Assembly (NCBI RefSeq): GCF_002335745.1
Contig: NZ_NIST01000001.1
Span: forward strand, 2,080,039 to 2,144,038
Direction of reading: 5' to 3'
Length of the DNA stretch: 64,000 nt
Source of the DNA: Evansella halocellulosilytica
Lineage (GTDB): Bacteria > Bacillota > Bacilli > Bacillales > Salisediminibacteriaceae
A program made the position numbers and the translations under genes. Of this stretch, positions 25,015 through 33,868 are shown piece by piece. The notes below the pieces were generated by a model, which saw nothing but the letters and a program-made list of their open reading frames with translations, was not told the DNA's origin and did no database searches. The stretch's first letter is position 1. The number at the start of each line of letters is the position of its first letter.

Positions 25015-25893
25015 ATGCTAAACATTTTTAAGCTAGGATATGTCGACTTTTATGTAAGAGACATGGAAGGAATGGCAAATTACTACTCTCACATCATGGG
25101 TTTTACATTGACTGAGTATGACAATGATGGAAGCGCTTACTTTAGCAGTTCAACAGATCATCACAATATCGTTTTGACACCTTCGGGAAAAACGGGGATA
25201 CGAAAGTTTGGTTTACAATATCAATCCGACCGCTCGATTTATGAAATTGCTGAGTACTTGAAAAAATTGAATATTGATGCTGAGATCAAAATTAATCCGA
25301 AGCCAGGTGTCCCTGAATTGTTAGAGTTTACAGACCCTGAAGGTTACGTTGTAGACTTATATCCAACAATGGAAATGACAACACCAGGCTTTAAACGTGA
25401 AGGGATCATCCCAAATAAGGTCGGTCATCTTTCTGTTCGAGTGAAAGATGCGAAAAAGCAAGTTGAATTTTACCGCCAACTAGGTTTTGACAATACGGAT
25501 TGGATTGAAGATTTCTTTGGATTTATGACATGTAACAGAGACCATCACGTATTGAATTTCTTTACTTCAGAAAAAGAGGGGATGCACCACCTTGCATTTG
25601 AAATGCGAAACTACTCACATCTTATGGAAGCACTTGATTACTTACGACTTCATGACAAATCAATTGAATGGGGACCGTCTCGTCATGGAGCAGGGCATAA
25701 TATTGCCAGTTACCATTATGATGCGGAAGGAAATTTAATTGAACTTTTTACAGATGCTGATGTCTATATTAAGGAGCTCGGTATTTTTGATCCACGCCCA
25801 TGGCACAAAGATTTTCCGCAAAAGCCGAAAGTATGGAGTACGGATGAATGTCTATCCCTCTGGGGTGTCGATTTTGAAAAAGCACTTGTATAA
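25015..25893 (+). CDS. VOC-family extradiol ring-cleavage dioxygenase-like protein
   Basis: The 292-residue protein has two glyoxalase/VOC modules: residues 4-120 (LGYVDFYVRDMEGMANYYSHIMGF) and 136-260. Candidate Fe(II) ligands in the second are H (GHLSVRV), H (MHHLAFE) and E (NLIELFTD), as in catechol 2,3-dioxygenases. Family members cleave catechol-like rings. It is separated by group II intron B from a regulator and an operon with FAH hydrolase, alpha/beta hydrolase and FMN reductase, which are typical partners in such pathways. It shares a promoter motif with that operon. Confidence 0.83.
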   Translation: MLNIFKLGYVDFYVRDMEGMANYYSHIMGFTLTEYDNDGSAYFSSSTDHHNIVLTPSGKTGIRKFGLQYQSDRSIYEIAEYLKKLNIDAEIKINPKPGVPELLEFTDPEGYVVDLYPTMEMTTPGFKREGIIPNKVGHLSVRVKDAKKQVEFYRQLGFDNTDWIEDFFGFMTCNRDHHVLNFFTSEKEGMHHLAFEMRNYSHLMEALDYLRLHDKSIEWGPSRHGAGHNIASYHYDAEGNLIELFTDADVYIKELGIFDPRPWHKDFPQKPKVWSTDECLSLWGVDFEKALV

Positions 25894-25918
25894 AAAATAA
25901 CTGTCGTACATGATTGCT

Positions 25919-25952
25919 GACACCTTACATAGATGTGATGTAAGGTGTCTTT
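25919..25952 (+). terminator. Intrinsic terminator, entry site of intron B
   Basis: GACACCTTACAT (25919-25930) pairs perfectly with ATGTAAGGTGTC (25938-25949), followed by TTT. Intron B begins a few bases later. Confidence 0.88.
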
Positions 25953-25957
25953 CGCGA

Positions 25958-28016
25958 GTGGCAGCACATGTGCTAAAGGGTGAAAGTCCCGAATGCATCG
26001 ACTAGCCGGCAAGCATTAGCTGACAGGTAGTGCGTTGACTGTGAAGTAGCGTGCGGAGGATCTGAAGGCAAACCTCTGAACAGAGCTGATATCCCATGTT
26101 GGCACGAGAGTTGGATGACTGTGCAAGACAACAGAAAGTCCGAATAGTTAGAAACTCAAAGTGTTATGAGGGCTGGGTTAGAGGGAAAGTACATGATGTG
26201 ACCCATTGAGATCTCCCTGCTTCCTAAAGTAGGTACTGATGTCACAAGGCTAAGCCAAGGACACAGGATGAGCTTTAAAGGGAGAAGTCAGAGATCGCCA
26301 TAGTAGTGAAGAAGCACATGCCAATGACCTACTGGCGACAGTAGCGAGGACAGCACATGAGTGAAACTGTACATAGATACAGTTGCGAACCTATACTCAA
26401 AAGGTAGGGATTCGTGCGAAGGGCGTGACCCATAGAAGAACAATGTGAGTAGGCTTACTTATGACTGCGGAAGTAGACAGAAGCTGGACAAGAGCCAAGG
26501 GGGCTGATGCCAGGGTGGAACAGAAGGGTACACCGTCTACCGCCAAATGAGATGCACAAGTTATTGCCGTGAGCTATCAACCTTGTAGAATCACATTTAT
26601 ATGGGGAAGCAGAAACAAAGGAAGAAGCGAAAGCAATGGCGTAAGGGGAATAACAGATGAAAAGACGTGTATGGTACAGTTTGTATGACAAAGTGTACAA
26701 GAAAGCGAATCTAGTAAGTGCCTTCTATCAAGTGAAGAAGAATAAAGGTGCACCAGGGGTTGATAAGGTAACAATTGAAGGCTATGAAGCAAAGCTGGAG
26801 GACAATCTAGAAGTGCTCCAACAGAAGCTAAAAGATAAACAATATCGACCCAAACCTGTTCGACGAAAGATGATCGACAAAGATAATGGCAAGAAACAAC
26901 GTCCACTAGGGATACCAACGGTGGAAGATCGCATCGTACAAGCTTCTCTTCGAAATGTATTGGAACCGATCTTCGAAGAAGAATTCCTTCCGTGTAGCTA
27001 TGGTTTTCGGCCCGGAATAAGTGCTCATATGGCTTTAGACAAAGTCACTGAACACTTGAATGCAGGATACCATTATGTCATCGATGCCGACTTACAATCC
27101 TACTTTGACACGATCCCACATGATAAACTGGAACATCAAATAAGGAAACGAGTGACAGATGGGTCTATAATCAAACTCATTCACCGTTTTCTCAGAGCAG
27201 GTGTCATGGTAGGAGATCGATACGAAGATACCCCTGAGGGAGCTCCGCAGGGTGGCGTGCTAAGTCCATTACTTTCGAACATCTACTTACATCAGCTTGA
27301 TCAACTGATGACTGAGCGAGGTCACCGAATCGTCCGTTTTGCGGATGATTTTATCATTCTTTGTAAAAGTTCAAAAGGCGCAGAAAGAGTTATGCGAAGT
27401 GTCTCAAGATTTCTTGAGGAAGAGCTAAGTCTAACTGTGAATCAAGAAAAGACTAAAGTTGTCAACGCCAACAAAGAGCCATTTACATTCTTAGGCTATG
27501 AATTCATCGGAGATATTCGAAGAATAGACCCTAAGAAAGAGGCGACATTCAAGGAACGAGTGAAAGAAATGACTCGTCGAAACCAAACAGTTGATATTCA
27601 ACTACTTATCCAAGACAAATTAAATCCATACATTCGAGGTTGGGCAAATTATTTTCGTTATGGAAATGTGAAGAACAAATTCAAAGTATGGGATAGCTGG
27701 ATAAGAAGACGGTTACGAATGGTACAACTAAGAAGCTGGAGACATATAAAGAACCTCCACCGCCTTCTGAGAAGAAAGGGATGGAGGGAAGAAAACCTTA
27801 GAGGAATCCGTATGTTTGCTTGGCGAAGTTCCAAAAGTCCAATGGTTCATGCGGCACTAGACAATAAGTTCTTTTCAGAACTTGGACTCGTTAGTTTATC
27901 ATCTGTTTATGATGAACGTTATCTCTAAAAGGGATATATGGGAAGAGCCACATGCGAAGATCCGCACGTGTGTGCTCTGTGAGAGGCGTGGTCAGTAATG
28001 GCGACGCCTACTCGGT
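25958..28016 (+). mobile_element. Group II intron B with encoded maturase
   Basis: The 5' end is near GTGGCAGCACATGTGC (approximate), with GGGTGAAAGTCCCGAA as in intron A. About 700 bp of ribozyme precede the maturase gene. The 3' side shows domain V (GAGCCACATGCGAAGATCC.. CACGTGTGTGCTC) and domain VI ending CCTACTCGGT near 28016. It is inserted just after the terminator of the VOC gene. Endpoints are accurate to a few bases only. Confidence 0.83.
26657..27928 (+). CDS. ltrA: Group II intron reverse transcriptase/maturase B
   Basis: The 423-residue protein has NKGAPGVDKVTI, RPLGIPTVEDRIVQ, GAPQGGVLSPLLSNIYLHQLD and the catalytic FADD (VRFADDFIIL). The maturase domain contains LNPYIRGWANYFRYGN and ends LDNKFFSELGLVSL. 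It lacks an endonuclease domain. It is clearly different from maturase A (NKGSHGVDGM, YADD) and closer to maturase C. All motifs look intact. Confidence 0.9.
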   Translation: MKRRVWYSLYDKVYKKANLVSAFYQVKKNKGAPGVDKVTIEGYEAKLEDNLEVLQQKLKDKQYRPKPVRRKMIDKDNGKKQRPLGIPTVEDRIVQASLRNVLEPIFEEEFLPCSYGFRPGISAHMALDKVTEHLNAGYHYVIDADLQSYFDTIPHDKLEHQIRKRVTDGSIIKLIHRFLRAGVMVGDRYEDTPEGAPQGGVLSPLLSNIYLHQLDQLMTERGHRIVRFADDFIILCKSSKGAERVMRSVSRFLEEELSLTVNQEKTKVVNANKEPFTFLGYEFIGDIRRIDPKKEATFKERVKEMTRRNQTVDIQLLIQDKLNPYIRGWANYFRYGNVKNKFKVWDSWIRRRLRMVQLRSWRHIKNLHRLLRRKGWREENLRGIRMFAWRSSKSPMVHAALDNKFFSELGLVSLSSVYDERYL

Positions 28017-28152
28017 TGTAATTCTCATACTGCTGATTACCTATTTTCAGACAGGATGAATATGATATGATTATTTTTGTTATCGAGTAAAGTGCTGAAG
28101 TGTTTATATATACATTAGGGGAATTTACAGTTATGTGGAAGGAATGAACGAT

Positions 28153-28866
28153 ATGCCGCCATTGAATTTAAGCGAGCAATTATTGCATGACCTGGGATCA
28201 CAAATTGTACAAGGGGAACTAAAGCCAGGCGATGTTCTGCCAAAGGTTGAAACGTTAAGTGAGATTAAAGGAGTAAGTAGAACGGTTGTCAGAGAAGCAC
28301 TGAAAGGATTGTCTGCAAAAAGACTTGTAGAATCTTCAACGAAGGTCGGGACAGTCGTAAAGAATCGAAATGACTGGTTATGGTGGGACCCTGATGTGAT
28401 AAGCTGGGCTGCAAATTCGAAAGATGGCAGGAAAATGCTGCTGCAGCTTTCAGACGTAAGGTTAGCAATCGAACCGTCTGCTGTCAGGTTAGCTGCGAAA
28501 AATGCAACCGAGGAAGATATCATACATATTAAAGAAAGCTTTAAGAAGCTAGAATCATCGCTGCATGATGAGGAAAAATGGGCAAAAGCAGATTTTGAAT
28601 TTCATAACAGCATCCTCGATGCGTCACATAATGAATTGATGATCAGCTTAGTGAAAACATTACAAAATGGGTTAGTCCAAAGCAGGCAGACGACGATTAA
28701 AAAACTGAAAGAAAAAGATGAAATCGATGGGACGAAGGATGAGGCTTTAGCTATGCATAAAGCAGTCATGGAAGCGATAGTGACAGGTAATGACAGTCTC
28801 GCGTATGAAAAAATGCATGAACTGCTTTTATATGTCGTCGAACTAATAGAAGATTCCGACATATAA
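28153..28866 (+). CDS. GntR/FadR-family transcriptional regulator (catabolic operon)
   Basis: The product (about 237 residues) has an N-terminal GntR winged helix (QLLHDLGSQIVQGELKPGDVLPKVETLSEIKGVSRTVVREALKGLSAKRLV) and a C-terminal FCD ligand domain with metal-binding histidines (EFHNSILDASHN, AMHKAVMEAI). ATG at 28153 follows AAGGA by 8 bases; GTG at 28135 is an alternative. It precedes the alpha/beta hydrolase operon. It probably binds the AT-rich motif shared by promoters at 24960 and 28960. Confidence 0.86.
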   Translation: MPPLNLSEQLLHDLGSQIVQGELKPGDVLPKVETLSEIKGVSRTVVREALKGLSAKRLVESSTKVGTVVKNRNDWLWWDPDVISWAANSKDGRKMLLQLSDVRLAIEPSAVRLAAKNATEEDIIHIKESFKKLESSLHDEEKWAKADFEFHNSILDASHNELMISLVKTLQNGLVQSRQTTIKKLKEKDEIDGTKDEALAMHKAVMEAIVTGNDSLAYEKMHELLLYVVELIEDSDI

Positions 28867-28868
28867 CG

Positions 28869-28904
28869 AAAAAACCAATTTCTCAATTCGGAATTTGGTT
28901 TTTT
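28869..28904 (+). terminator. Intrinsic terminator of the FadR-type gene
   Basis: AAAAAACCAA (28869-28878) pairs with TTGGTTTTTT (28895-28904). Symmetric A and T runs could work in both directions. Confidence 0.8.
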
Positions 28905-28938
28905 CATGTTTTATAGAAATTAGACAAATTTCATTTTC

Positions 28939-28980
28939 TTGACATGAAAAAAATATAAATAATATAATAATATTAATAGA
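28939..28980 (+). promoter_or_regulatory. Promoter with AT-rich shared motif (hydrolase operon)
   Basis: TTGACA (28939-28944) and TATAAT (28963-28968) have 18-base spacing. The motif AATAATATAATAATATTAAT overlaps the -10, as at 24960-24980. Confidence 0.75.
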
Positions 28981-29037
28981 GAATTCTGAAAAAATATTTC
29001 ATTTGGACAACTCACATGTTTAGAGGATGGTGAGAAA

Positions 29038-29736
29038 GTGAACGAGTTTACTAACCGATCCTTACTATTTATTCACGGGGCAGGAGGTAAAAAGGAAAAA
29101 TGGCGGCTCATAAAAAAAGAACTGAACGATTACGATTCTACTTTTATTGATTTACCAGGAAGGGGGGCTGATGCGAATACTAAATTATTAACTATTCGTG
29201 ATTATGCTGATTCCTTGAATCATTCGTTCAAAGGAGAGAGGATTTTGGTCGGACATTCAATGGGCGGATTAATTGCGCTCGAAGCGGCATCAAAAAATCG
29301 GAACGTCAAAGGGGTTGTATTGATTTCCAGCCATTATCGCTTGCCTGTCCATGAGAAAGTCTTAGAAAAACTTGCGAATGGAGTATTTCCGGACGGTTTA
29401 TTTTATTCCTCTTTCAGTAAAAAAGTAGATGATGAGCTGCTAGCTGAGGAAAGAGCGGATATTGAATTAGTGAATATTGAGCAAACGTATTTTGATTACA
29501 AAGCTTGTGATGAGTATAAGAATGGTGCAAATGCCCTTCAGCAATTGGATATCCCGATCCTTTTTGTTTATGGTGATGAAGACAGACTCATTCCGGAACG
29601 CGCTTCTGAACAATTCATTGCTGTAAACAACACTACTGTTGTCAAAACGATTAAGCAATCCGGTCACTATATTATGCTGGAGCAGCCTGAAGCTCTAGGG
29701 AAAATAATCAATGAATTTTACGAACAATTTTTTTAG
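29038..29736 (+). CDS. Alpha/beta hydrolase
   Basis: The 232-residue hydrolase has an oxyanion region LLFIHGAGGKKEKW, nucleophile elbow GHSMGG (about 78-83), acid D in VYGDEDRLIP and catalytic H in QSGHYIMLEQPEAL. It could cleave a ring-fission product, an ester or a lactone. GTG start. It is first of a four-gene operon and 12 bp from the FMN reductase gene. Confidence 0.85.
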   Translation: MNEFTNRSLLFIHGAGGKKEKWRLIKKELNDYDSTFIDLPGRGADANTKLLTIRDYADSLNHSFKGERILVGHSMGGLIALEAASKNRNVKGVVLISSHYRLPVHEKVLEKLANGVFPDGLFYSSFSKKVDDELLAEERADIELVNIEQTYFDYKACDEYKNGANALQQLDIPILFVYGDEDRLIPERASEQFIAVNNTTVVKTIKQSGHYIMLEQPEALGKIINEFYEQFF

Positions 29737-29747
29737 GAGGGAACGCG

Positions 29748-30302
29748 ATGAAACTAGTCGCTCTTATTGGAAGTATTCGAAAAAACTCATACAATCATCA
29801 AATCGCTAATTTTGTGAAAAAGAGATATGAAGAATCGGTTGAGATTGAAAAGTTGAACATAACAGATCTCCCCTATTTTGACCAAGACATTGAAGAACAT
29901 CCACCTGAAACAGTGAAACAATTTAAACATCATGTCAAGCAAGCGGACGGTGTGCTCATTTTTACACCAGAGTACAACCATTCTGTTCCCGGAGTTTTAA
30001 AAAATGCACTAGATTGGTTGTCAAGAGTCGATAGAGTATTAACAGGAAAGCCGGTCCTCATTATCGGAGCTAGCATGGGGATGCTAGGAACAGTCCGCTG
30101 CCAAATGCATTTAAGGCAAATTCTCGCAGCACCAGGTTTAAGTGCGAAAGTTCTTCCTGGAAATGAAGTTTTAATCGGAAATGTTCATGAAAAACTAGAT
30201 CGCGACGGTCATTTGACAGATGAATCAACGGTACAATTTTTGGATAAAGTCGTTGAAAATTACCTTCAGTTTTCGAAGCAAATGATAAGGGAGCAAAATT
30301 AA
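29748..30302 (+). CDS. NADPH-dependent FMN reductase
   Basis: This 184-residue flavodoxin-like protein has the FMN phosphate loop GSIRKNSYNHQIA (9-21), TPEYNHSVPGVLKNALDWLSR (75-95) and the GASMGMLGTVR segment. It matches the FMN_red family (SsuE/azoreductase-like). It could supply reduced FMN to a monooxygenase or reduce quinones made in the pathway; no monooxygenase is in the operon. RBS GGAGGG. Confidence 0.88.
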   Translation: MKLVALIGSIRKNSYNHQIANFVKKRYEESVEIEKLNITDLPYFDQDIEEHPPETVKQFKHHVKQADGVLIFTPEYNHSVPGVLKNALDWLSRVDRVLTGKPVLIIGASMGMLGTVRCQMHLRQILAAPGLSAKVLPGNEVLIGNVHEKLDRDGHLTDESTVQFLDKVVENYLQFSKQMIREQN

Positions 30303-30333
30303 CGTATTTTTTTAGATTAGAGGAGGGGAAAAG

Positions 30334-31299
30334 ATGGGGATCAATATCGTTCGATTTGATGAAAGAGGAACAATAAAGTGGGGCGTTTTAGATGATGAAA
30401 AAGTTTATGAAGTAAAGGGGGACTATCCGACACTAGCTGTTTTTTTAGAAAAAGGGGCTGATGTTGCTAGAAAAATTGTAGCTGGTGATAAACAACATGG
30501 AGGACTTGATCTTGATTCATTACATTTACTGTCACCGGTTACTTCTCCAGCACAAATTGTGTGCCAAGGTGCTAACTATTCTGCACACCGAGAGGAAGCA
30601 GGTTTGGAAAGTGAACGCCCTCCATTTAACTTAATTTTTACGAAAGCAAATAGCTCATTGACGGGACCGAATGATGATATTCTCTGTCCGAGCCATGTTA
30701 GATTATTAGATTACGAGATAGAGGTAGGTCTGATTGTCCGTAAAGAAATCACCGAACCGATTCATGTAACTTTAAATAATATTGCTGAATACGTAGCTGG
30801 CTTTGTTATTACGAACGACGTTTCCGCTCGCGATACACAGCTTTCTGAAGGGCAGTGGTTTAAAGGGAAGAGCTACCGTTCGTTCTGCCCAGCAGGACCG
30901 ATCCTCTATTTAATAGAGGATCATGAAGCATCGTATATCCATAACTTAGAGCTGAAATTAACAGTTAATGGAGAAGTGAGACAGTCTGCTCATACGGAGC
31001 AACTGCTGTACAAGCCAGAGGAAACAATCACTGAACTTTCAGAAACGATGAGTTTTTACCCAGGAGATTTACTCATGACAGGGACACCGGGGGGAGTCGC
31101 CTTAAAGTTAACTTCAGAGGAATTTAACTTGCTTTCAAATCCATTTACAAAATATGAAGATAAAATGAAAATTTTAATCGACAGTCAAAAAGGGAATCGA
31201 CACTATTTAAAAGATGGAGATGTCGTTACTAGCGAGGTTCAAAGCTCTGATGGAAAAATACATTTAGGAAAACAAACAAACCGTGTTGTGTTTAATTAG
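30334..31299 (+). CDS. Fumarylacetoacetate hydrolase family protein
   Basis: The 321-residue FAH-family enzyme has LSPVTSPAQIVCQGANYSAHREEAG at the start of the catalytic domain, metal ligands in LDYEIEVGLIV (two acidic residues) and VTNDVSARD-type VITNDVSARDTQLSEGQWFKGKSYRSFCPAGP, and TGTPGGVALK near the end. Family members hydrolyse or decarboxylate acylpyruvates in aromatic degradation. It fits downstream of an extradiol dioxygenase. Confidence 0.9.
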   Translation: MGINIVRFDERGTIKWGVLDDEKVYEVKGDYPTLAVFLEKGADVARKIVAGDKQHGGLDLDSLHLLSPVTSPAQIVCQGANYSAHREEAGLESERPPFNLIFTKANSSLTGPNDDILCPSHVRLLDYEIEVGLIVRKEITEPIHVTLNNIAEYVAGFVITNDVSARDTQLSEGQWFKGKSYRSFCPAGPILYLIEDHEASYIHNLELKLTVNGEVRQSAHTEQLLYKPEETITELSETMSFYPGDLLMTGTPGGVALKLTSEEFNLLSNPFTKYEDKMKILIDSQKGNRHYLKDGDVVTSEVQSSDGKIHLGKQTNRVVFN

Positions 31300-31378
31300 A
31301 CGATACGATTCACCTATGAAAAAAGGAAACTATTTAATCCACTACTAAATCAAATCTATTAAAAATGGGGGATTGACA

Positions 31379-32731
31379 ATGAACCGGAAACTTTTTAAAG
31401 GTGGGATTGTTTTAACACTCGATCAATCAATTGGTGACTTTAAAAAGGCAGATGTACTAGTTGAAGGCAGTAAAATCGTCGATGTCAAACCGAACATAGA
31501 AGCAGAAAACTGTGAAGTCATTGATGCAACAAATATGATCGTTATGCCTGGACTTGTCGATACACATCGTCATACGTGGGAATCCGTCGTTCGTAATGTA
31601 GGAGCAGATTGGTCGCTGCAAAAATATTTAAGCAGTATTTATTATGGAAATATCGGGTCGCAAAGAACGCCGCAAGATGATTATATTGGTAACCTGCTAG
31701 GAGGACTGGAGGCACTTGATGCAGGTGTTACGACCTTTCTTGACTGGACGATGATTATTTCACGTGATCATACGGAAGAAATGATTAGAGGGTTAGAGGA
31801 ATCAGGGGCGAGAACAGTTTTTGCTCACGGATGTCCTGGTGATGGAGAATATTGGAATAGAGAGAGTCAAATCCAAAATGCAGATGAAGCAAGATATATA
31901 AAGGAAAAACACTTTTCATCAAAAGATCAATTAATGACGATGGGCTTAGCGATTCGTGGGCCAGAATTCAGTTCATGGGAAACGTCTGTTAAAGAAATTA
32001 AATTGGCTAGAGAATTAGATGCGTTATGCAGTATGCATTTAGGCTTTGGAACTTGGGGGGCAATTGATCGTTCGATAGAAAAGTTACATCAAGCTGGCCT
32101 TCTTGGTGATGATTTAAACTTTGTCCATGCAAATGCCGTAAGTCCAGAGGAAATGAAAATGCTCGCAGAAAAAGGGGGATCTGTCTCTGTTACGCCTGAA
32201 GTGGAAATGATGATGGGACATGGTTACCCTGCTACTGGTTTATGTGTTGAAAATGGGGTGCGGCCAACGTTAGGGGTCGATGTCGTGACATCGACTGGCG
32301 GAGATATGTTTGCCCAAATGAAATTTGCTTTGCAAGCGGAACGGTCGAGAGTGAACGAAACGATTTTAGCAAGCGGGGAAATGCCAGGACCGCCGCTACA
32401 CATTTCCGCAAGAGATGTATTGGAATTCGCAACGATAGACGGTGCGAAAGCATTAAAGTTAGATAATAAAATCGGCTCATTAACACCAGGCAAAGAGGCA
32501 GACATCATCATGATTAGAACGACAGATTTAAATCTCTTCCCTGTTAATGATCCAGTCGGCGCTGTCGTTCAATGTACACATACAGGAAATGTCGATTCTG
32601 TTTTCGTCGCAGGAAATGCTGTGAAACGGGACGGGAAATTAGTAAACGTTGATATGGAACGAGTACGAAAACTCGCTTTACAATCAAGGGATTCCATATT
32701 TGATAAATACGGCAATCCTGATGGAGCTTAG
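31379..32731 (+). CDS. Amidohydrolase (TrzN/AtzB/cytosine deaminase-like)
   Basis: The 450-residue metal-dependent hydrolase has metal ligands in PGLVDTHRHTWES (HxH), H in CSMHLGFG, H in FVHANAVS and D in LGVDVVTSTGGD, with the C-terminal beta-sandwich motif GSLTPGKEADIIMI. The set resembles chlorohydrolase/deaminase members acting on heterocycles. ATG at 31379 follows GGGGGA by 6-7 bases; the preceding TTG is less likely. A nitrogen heterocycle or cyclic amide substrate is plausible for the operon. Confidence 0.87.
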   Translation: MNRKLFKGGIVLTLDQSIGDFKKADVLVEGSKIVDVKPNIEAENCEVIDATNMIVMPGLVDTHRHTWESVVRNVGADWSLQKYLSSIYYGNIGSQRTPQDDYIGNLLGGLEALDAGVTTFLDWTMIISRDHTEEMIRGLEESGARTVFAHGCPGDGEYWNRESQIQNADEARYIKEKHFSSKDQLMTMGLAIRGPEFSSWETSVKEIKLARELDALCSMHLGFGTWGAIDRSIEKLHQAGLLGDDLNFVHANAVSPEEMKMLAEKGGSVSVTPEVEMMMGHGYPATGLCVENGVRPTLGVDVVTSTGGDMFAQMKFALQAERSRVNETILASGEMPGPPLHISARDVLEFATIDGAKALKLDNKIGSLTPGKEADIIMIRTTDLNLFPVNDPVGAVVQCTHTGNVDSVFVAGNAVKRDGKLVNVDMERVRKLALQSRDSIFDKYGNPDGA

Positions 32732-32770
32732 TTAGTGTAATATGAAGTAGATTTAAAAATATAAAATGGG

Positions 32771-32807
32771 AAAATCTCGCAAATGGCTAAAGTTTGCGAG
32801 ATTTTTT
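32771..32807 (+). terminator. Intrinsic terminator of the catabolic operon
   Basis: AAAATCTCGCAAA (32771-32783) pairs with TTTGCGAGATTTT (32793-32805), followed by TT. Confidence 0.88.
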
Positions 32808-32928
32808 GTTAGTGTAACTTCCAAGGCTTTTGAATAATGTCATATTTTTTATATAACGACATCAGTCACTGTCTATACAAAATGATTCCATGGGTGGATT
32901 TTCCTAAAACGACTATGATATCGAGAAA

Positions 32929-33762
32929 CTATATTGTAAATGGTGGAATATATCGTCCATCAATGTCAGTAAATTGATACTCTTCAGCTAAATCACCTGT
33001 TTTTAAAACCTGTCCACTTTTCTCCATGACATCAGGATCCTTTGCCAATGCGGCTATTGCACGTCCGACATAATAAGGCGTTTCAGTTCTCCTTAAATCT
33101 TCTGACTCCTTCCAATGTTCCTCATCTGATTTATGGTGCTTCAACACAAGTTCAGTTCTCATAAATCCTGGGGAAACTGCAAAAACAGCAATATTATCCT
33201 GTTTTAATTCTATAGAAAGTCCATAAGCCATGCGTATTAGTGCATTCTTAGCTAAATCATAGTAAAACTGTCCAGTGTACTTGTCATCATCCCAGAAGGT
33301 CGTATGAATAATGAGAGCTTGATTATTTTCACGAAGGAGTGGAATGGCGAAGTGATTCGTAGCCAGCTGGGCACGAACACCAGCAGTGAACATCGTATCC
33401 CAATGCTTCAAGGGTAATTCCCAAAACGGCTTGGCTTCAACACCTAGATCATGTGCCCCCCATACATTATTAACTAAAATATCTAATGTTCCTTGTTCTT
33501 CTCGAATTTTACTAATTACAGATTCCGTTTCTGAATCTTTCGTATGATCACAGCGAACAGCAATCCCTTTTCCACCAGAAGATTCTATTTGAGACACAGT
33601 GTCATCAATTGTTCCAGTCCAATTATTTGTGGAATTGCCTCTAGTGCTACGCCCTGTGACATAAACGGTTGCGCCTGCTTTTCCTAACTCTATGGCAATG
33701 CCACGTCCAGCTCCTCTGCTTCCTCCTGTTACGAGAGCAATTTTTCCTTTAAGTGGTTTCAT
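32929..33762 (-). CDS. Short-chain dehydrogenase/reductase
   Basis: The 277-residue SDR has TGGSRGAGRGIAIELG (NADP site), RCDHT, NNVWG in place of NNAG, and an active-site Y/K pair in FYYDLAKNALIRMAYG. The YDLAK version with a preceding TFWDDD is seen in a SDR subgroup whose substrates are not known. ATG at 33762 has AAAGGA upstream; two earlier ATGs overlap it. It is divergent from the WYL regulator, which probably controls it. Confidence 0.82.
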   Translation of the reverse strand: MKPLKGKIALVTGGSRGAGRGIAIELGKAGATVYVTGRSTRGNSTNNWTGTIDDTVSQIESSGGKGIAVRCDHTKDSETESVISKIREEQGTLDILVNNVWGAHDLGVEAKPFWELPLKHWDTMFTAGVRAQLATNHFAIPLLRENNQALIIHTTFWDDDKYTGQFYYDLAKNALIRMAYGLSIELKQDNIAVFAVSPGFMRTELVLKHHKSDEEHWKESEDLRRTETPYYVGRAIAALAKDPDVMEKSGQVLKTGDLAEEYQFTDIDGRYIPPFTI

Positions 33763-33811
33763 AAACCCCATTCCTTTCATCTAAAGTTATTTTCATTATA
33801 ATAAGTGATTC

Positions 33812-33841
33812 TTGACAACAAGTGTCATATTTAATTAAATA
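33812..33841 (+). promoter_or_regulatory. Promoter of WYL regulator
   Basis: TTGACA (33812-33817) and TAAATA (33836-33841) have 18-base spacing. ATTATAAT near 33795 is a candidate -10 for the divergent SDR gene. CTTGACAACAAGTGTC is a partial inverted repeat in the shared interval. Confidence 0.5.
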
Positions 33842-33868
33842 AATACAACGTTTTAAAAAAGGGTGAGT

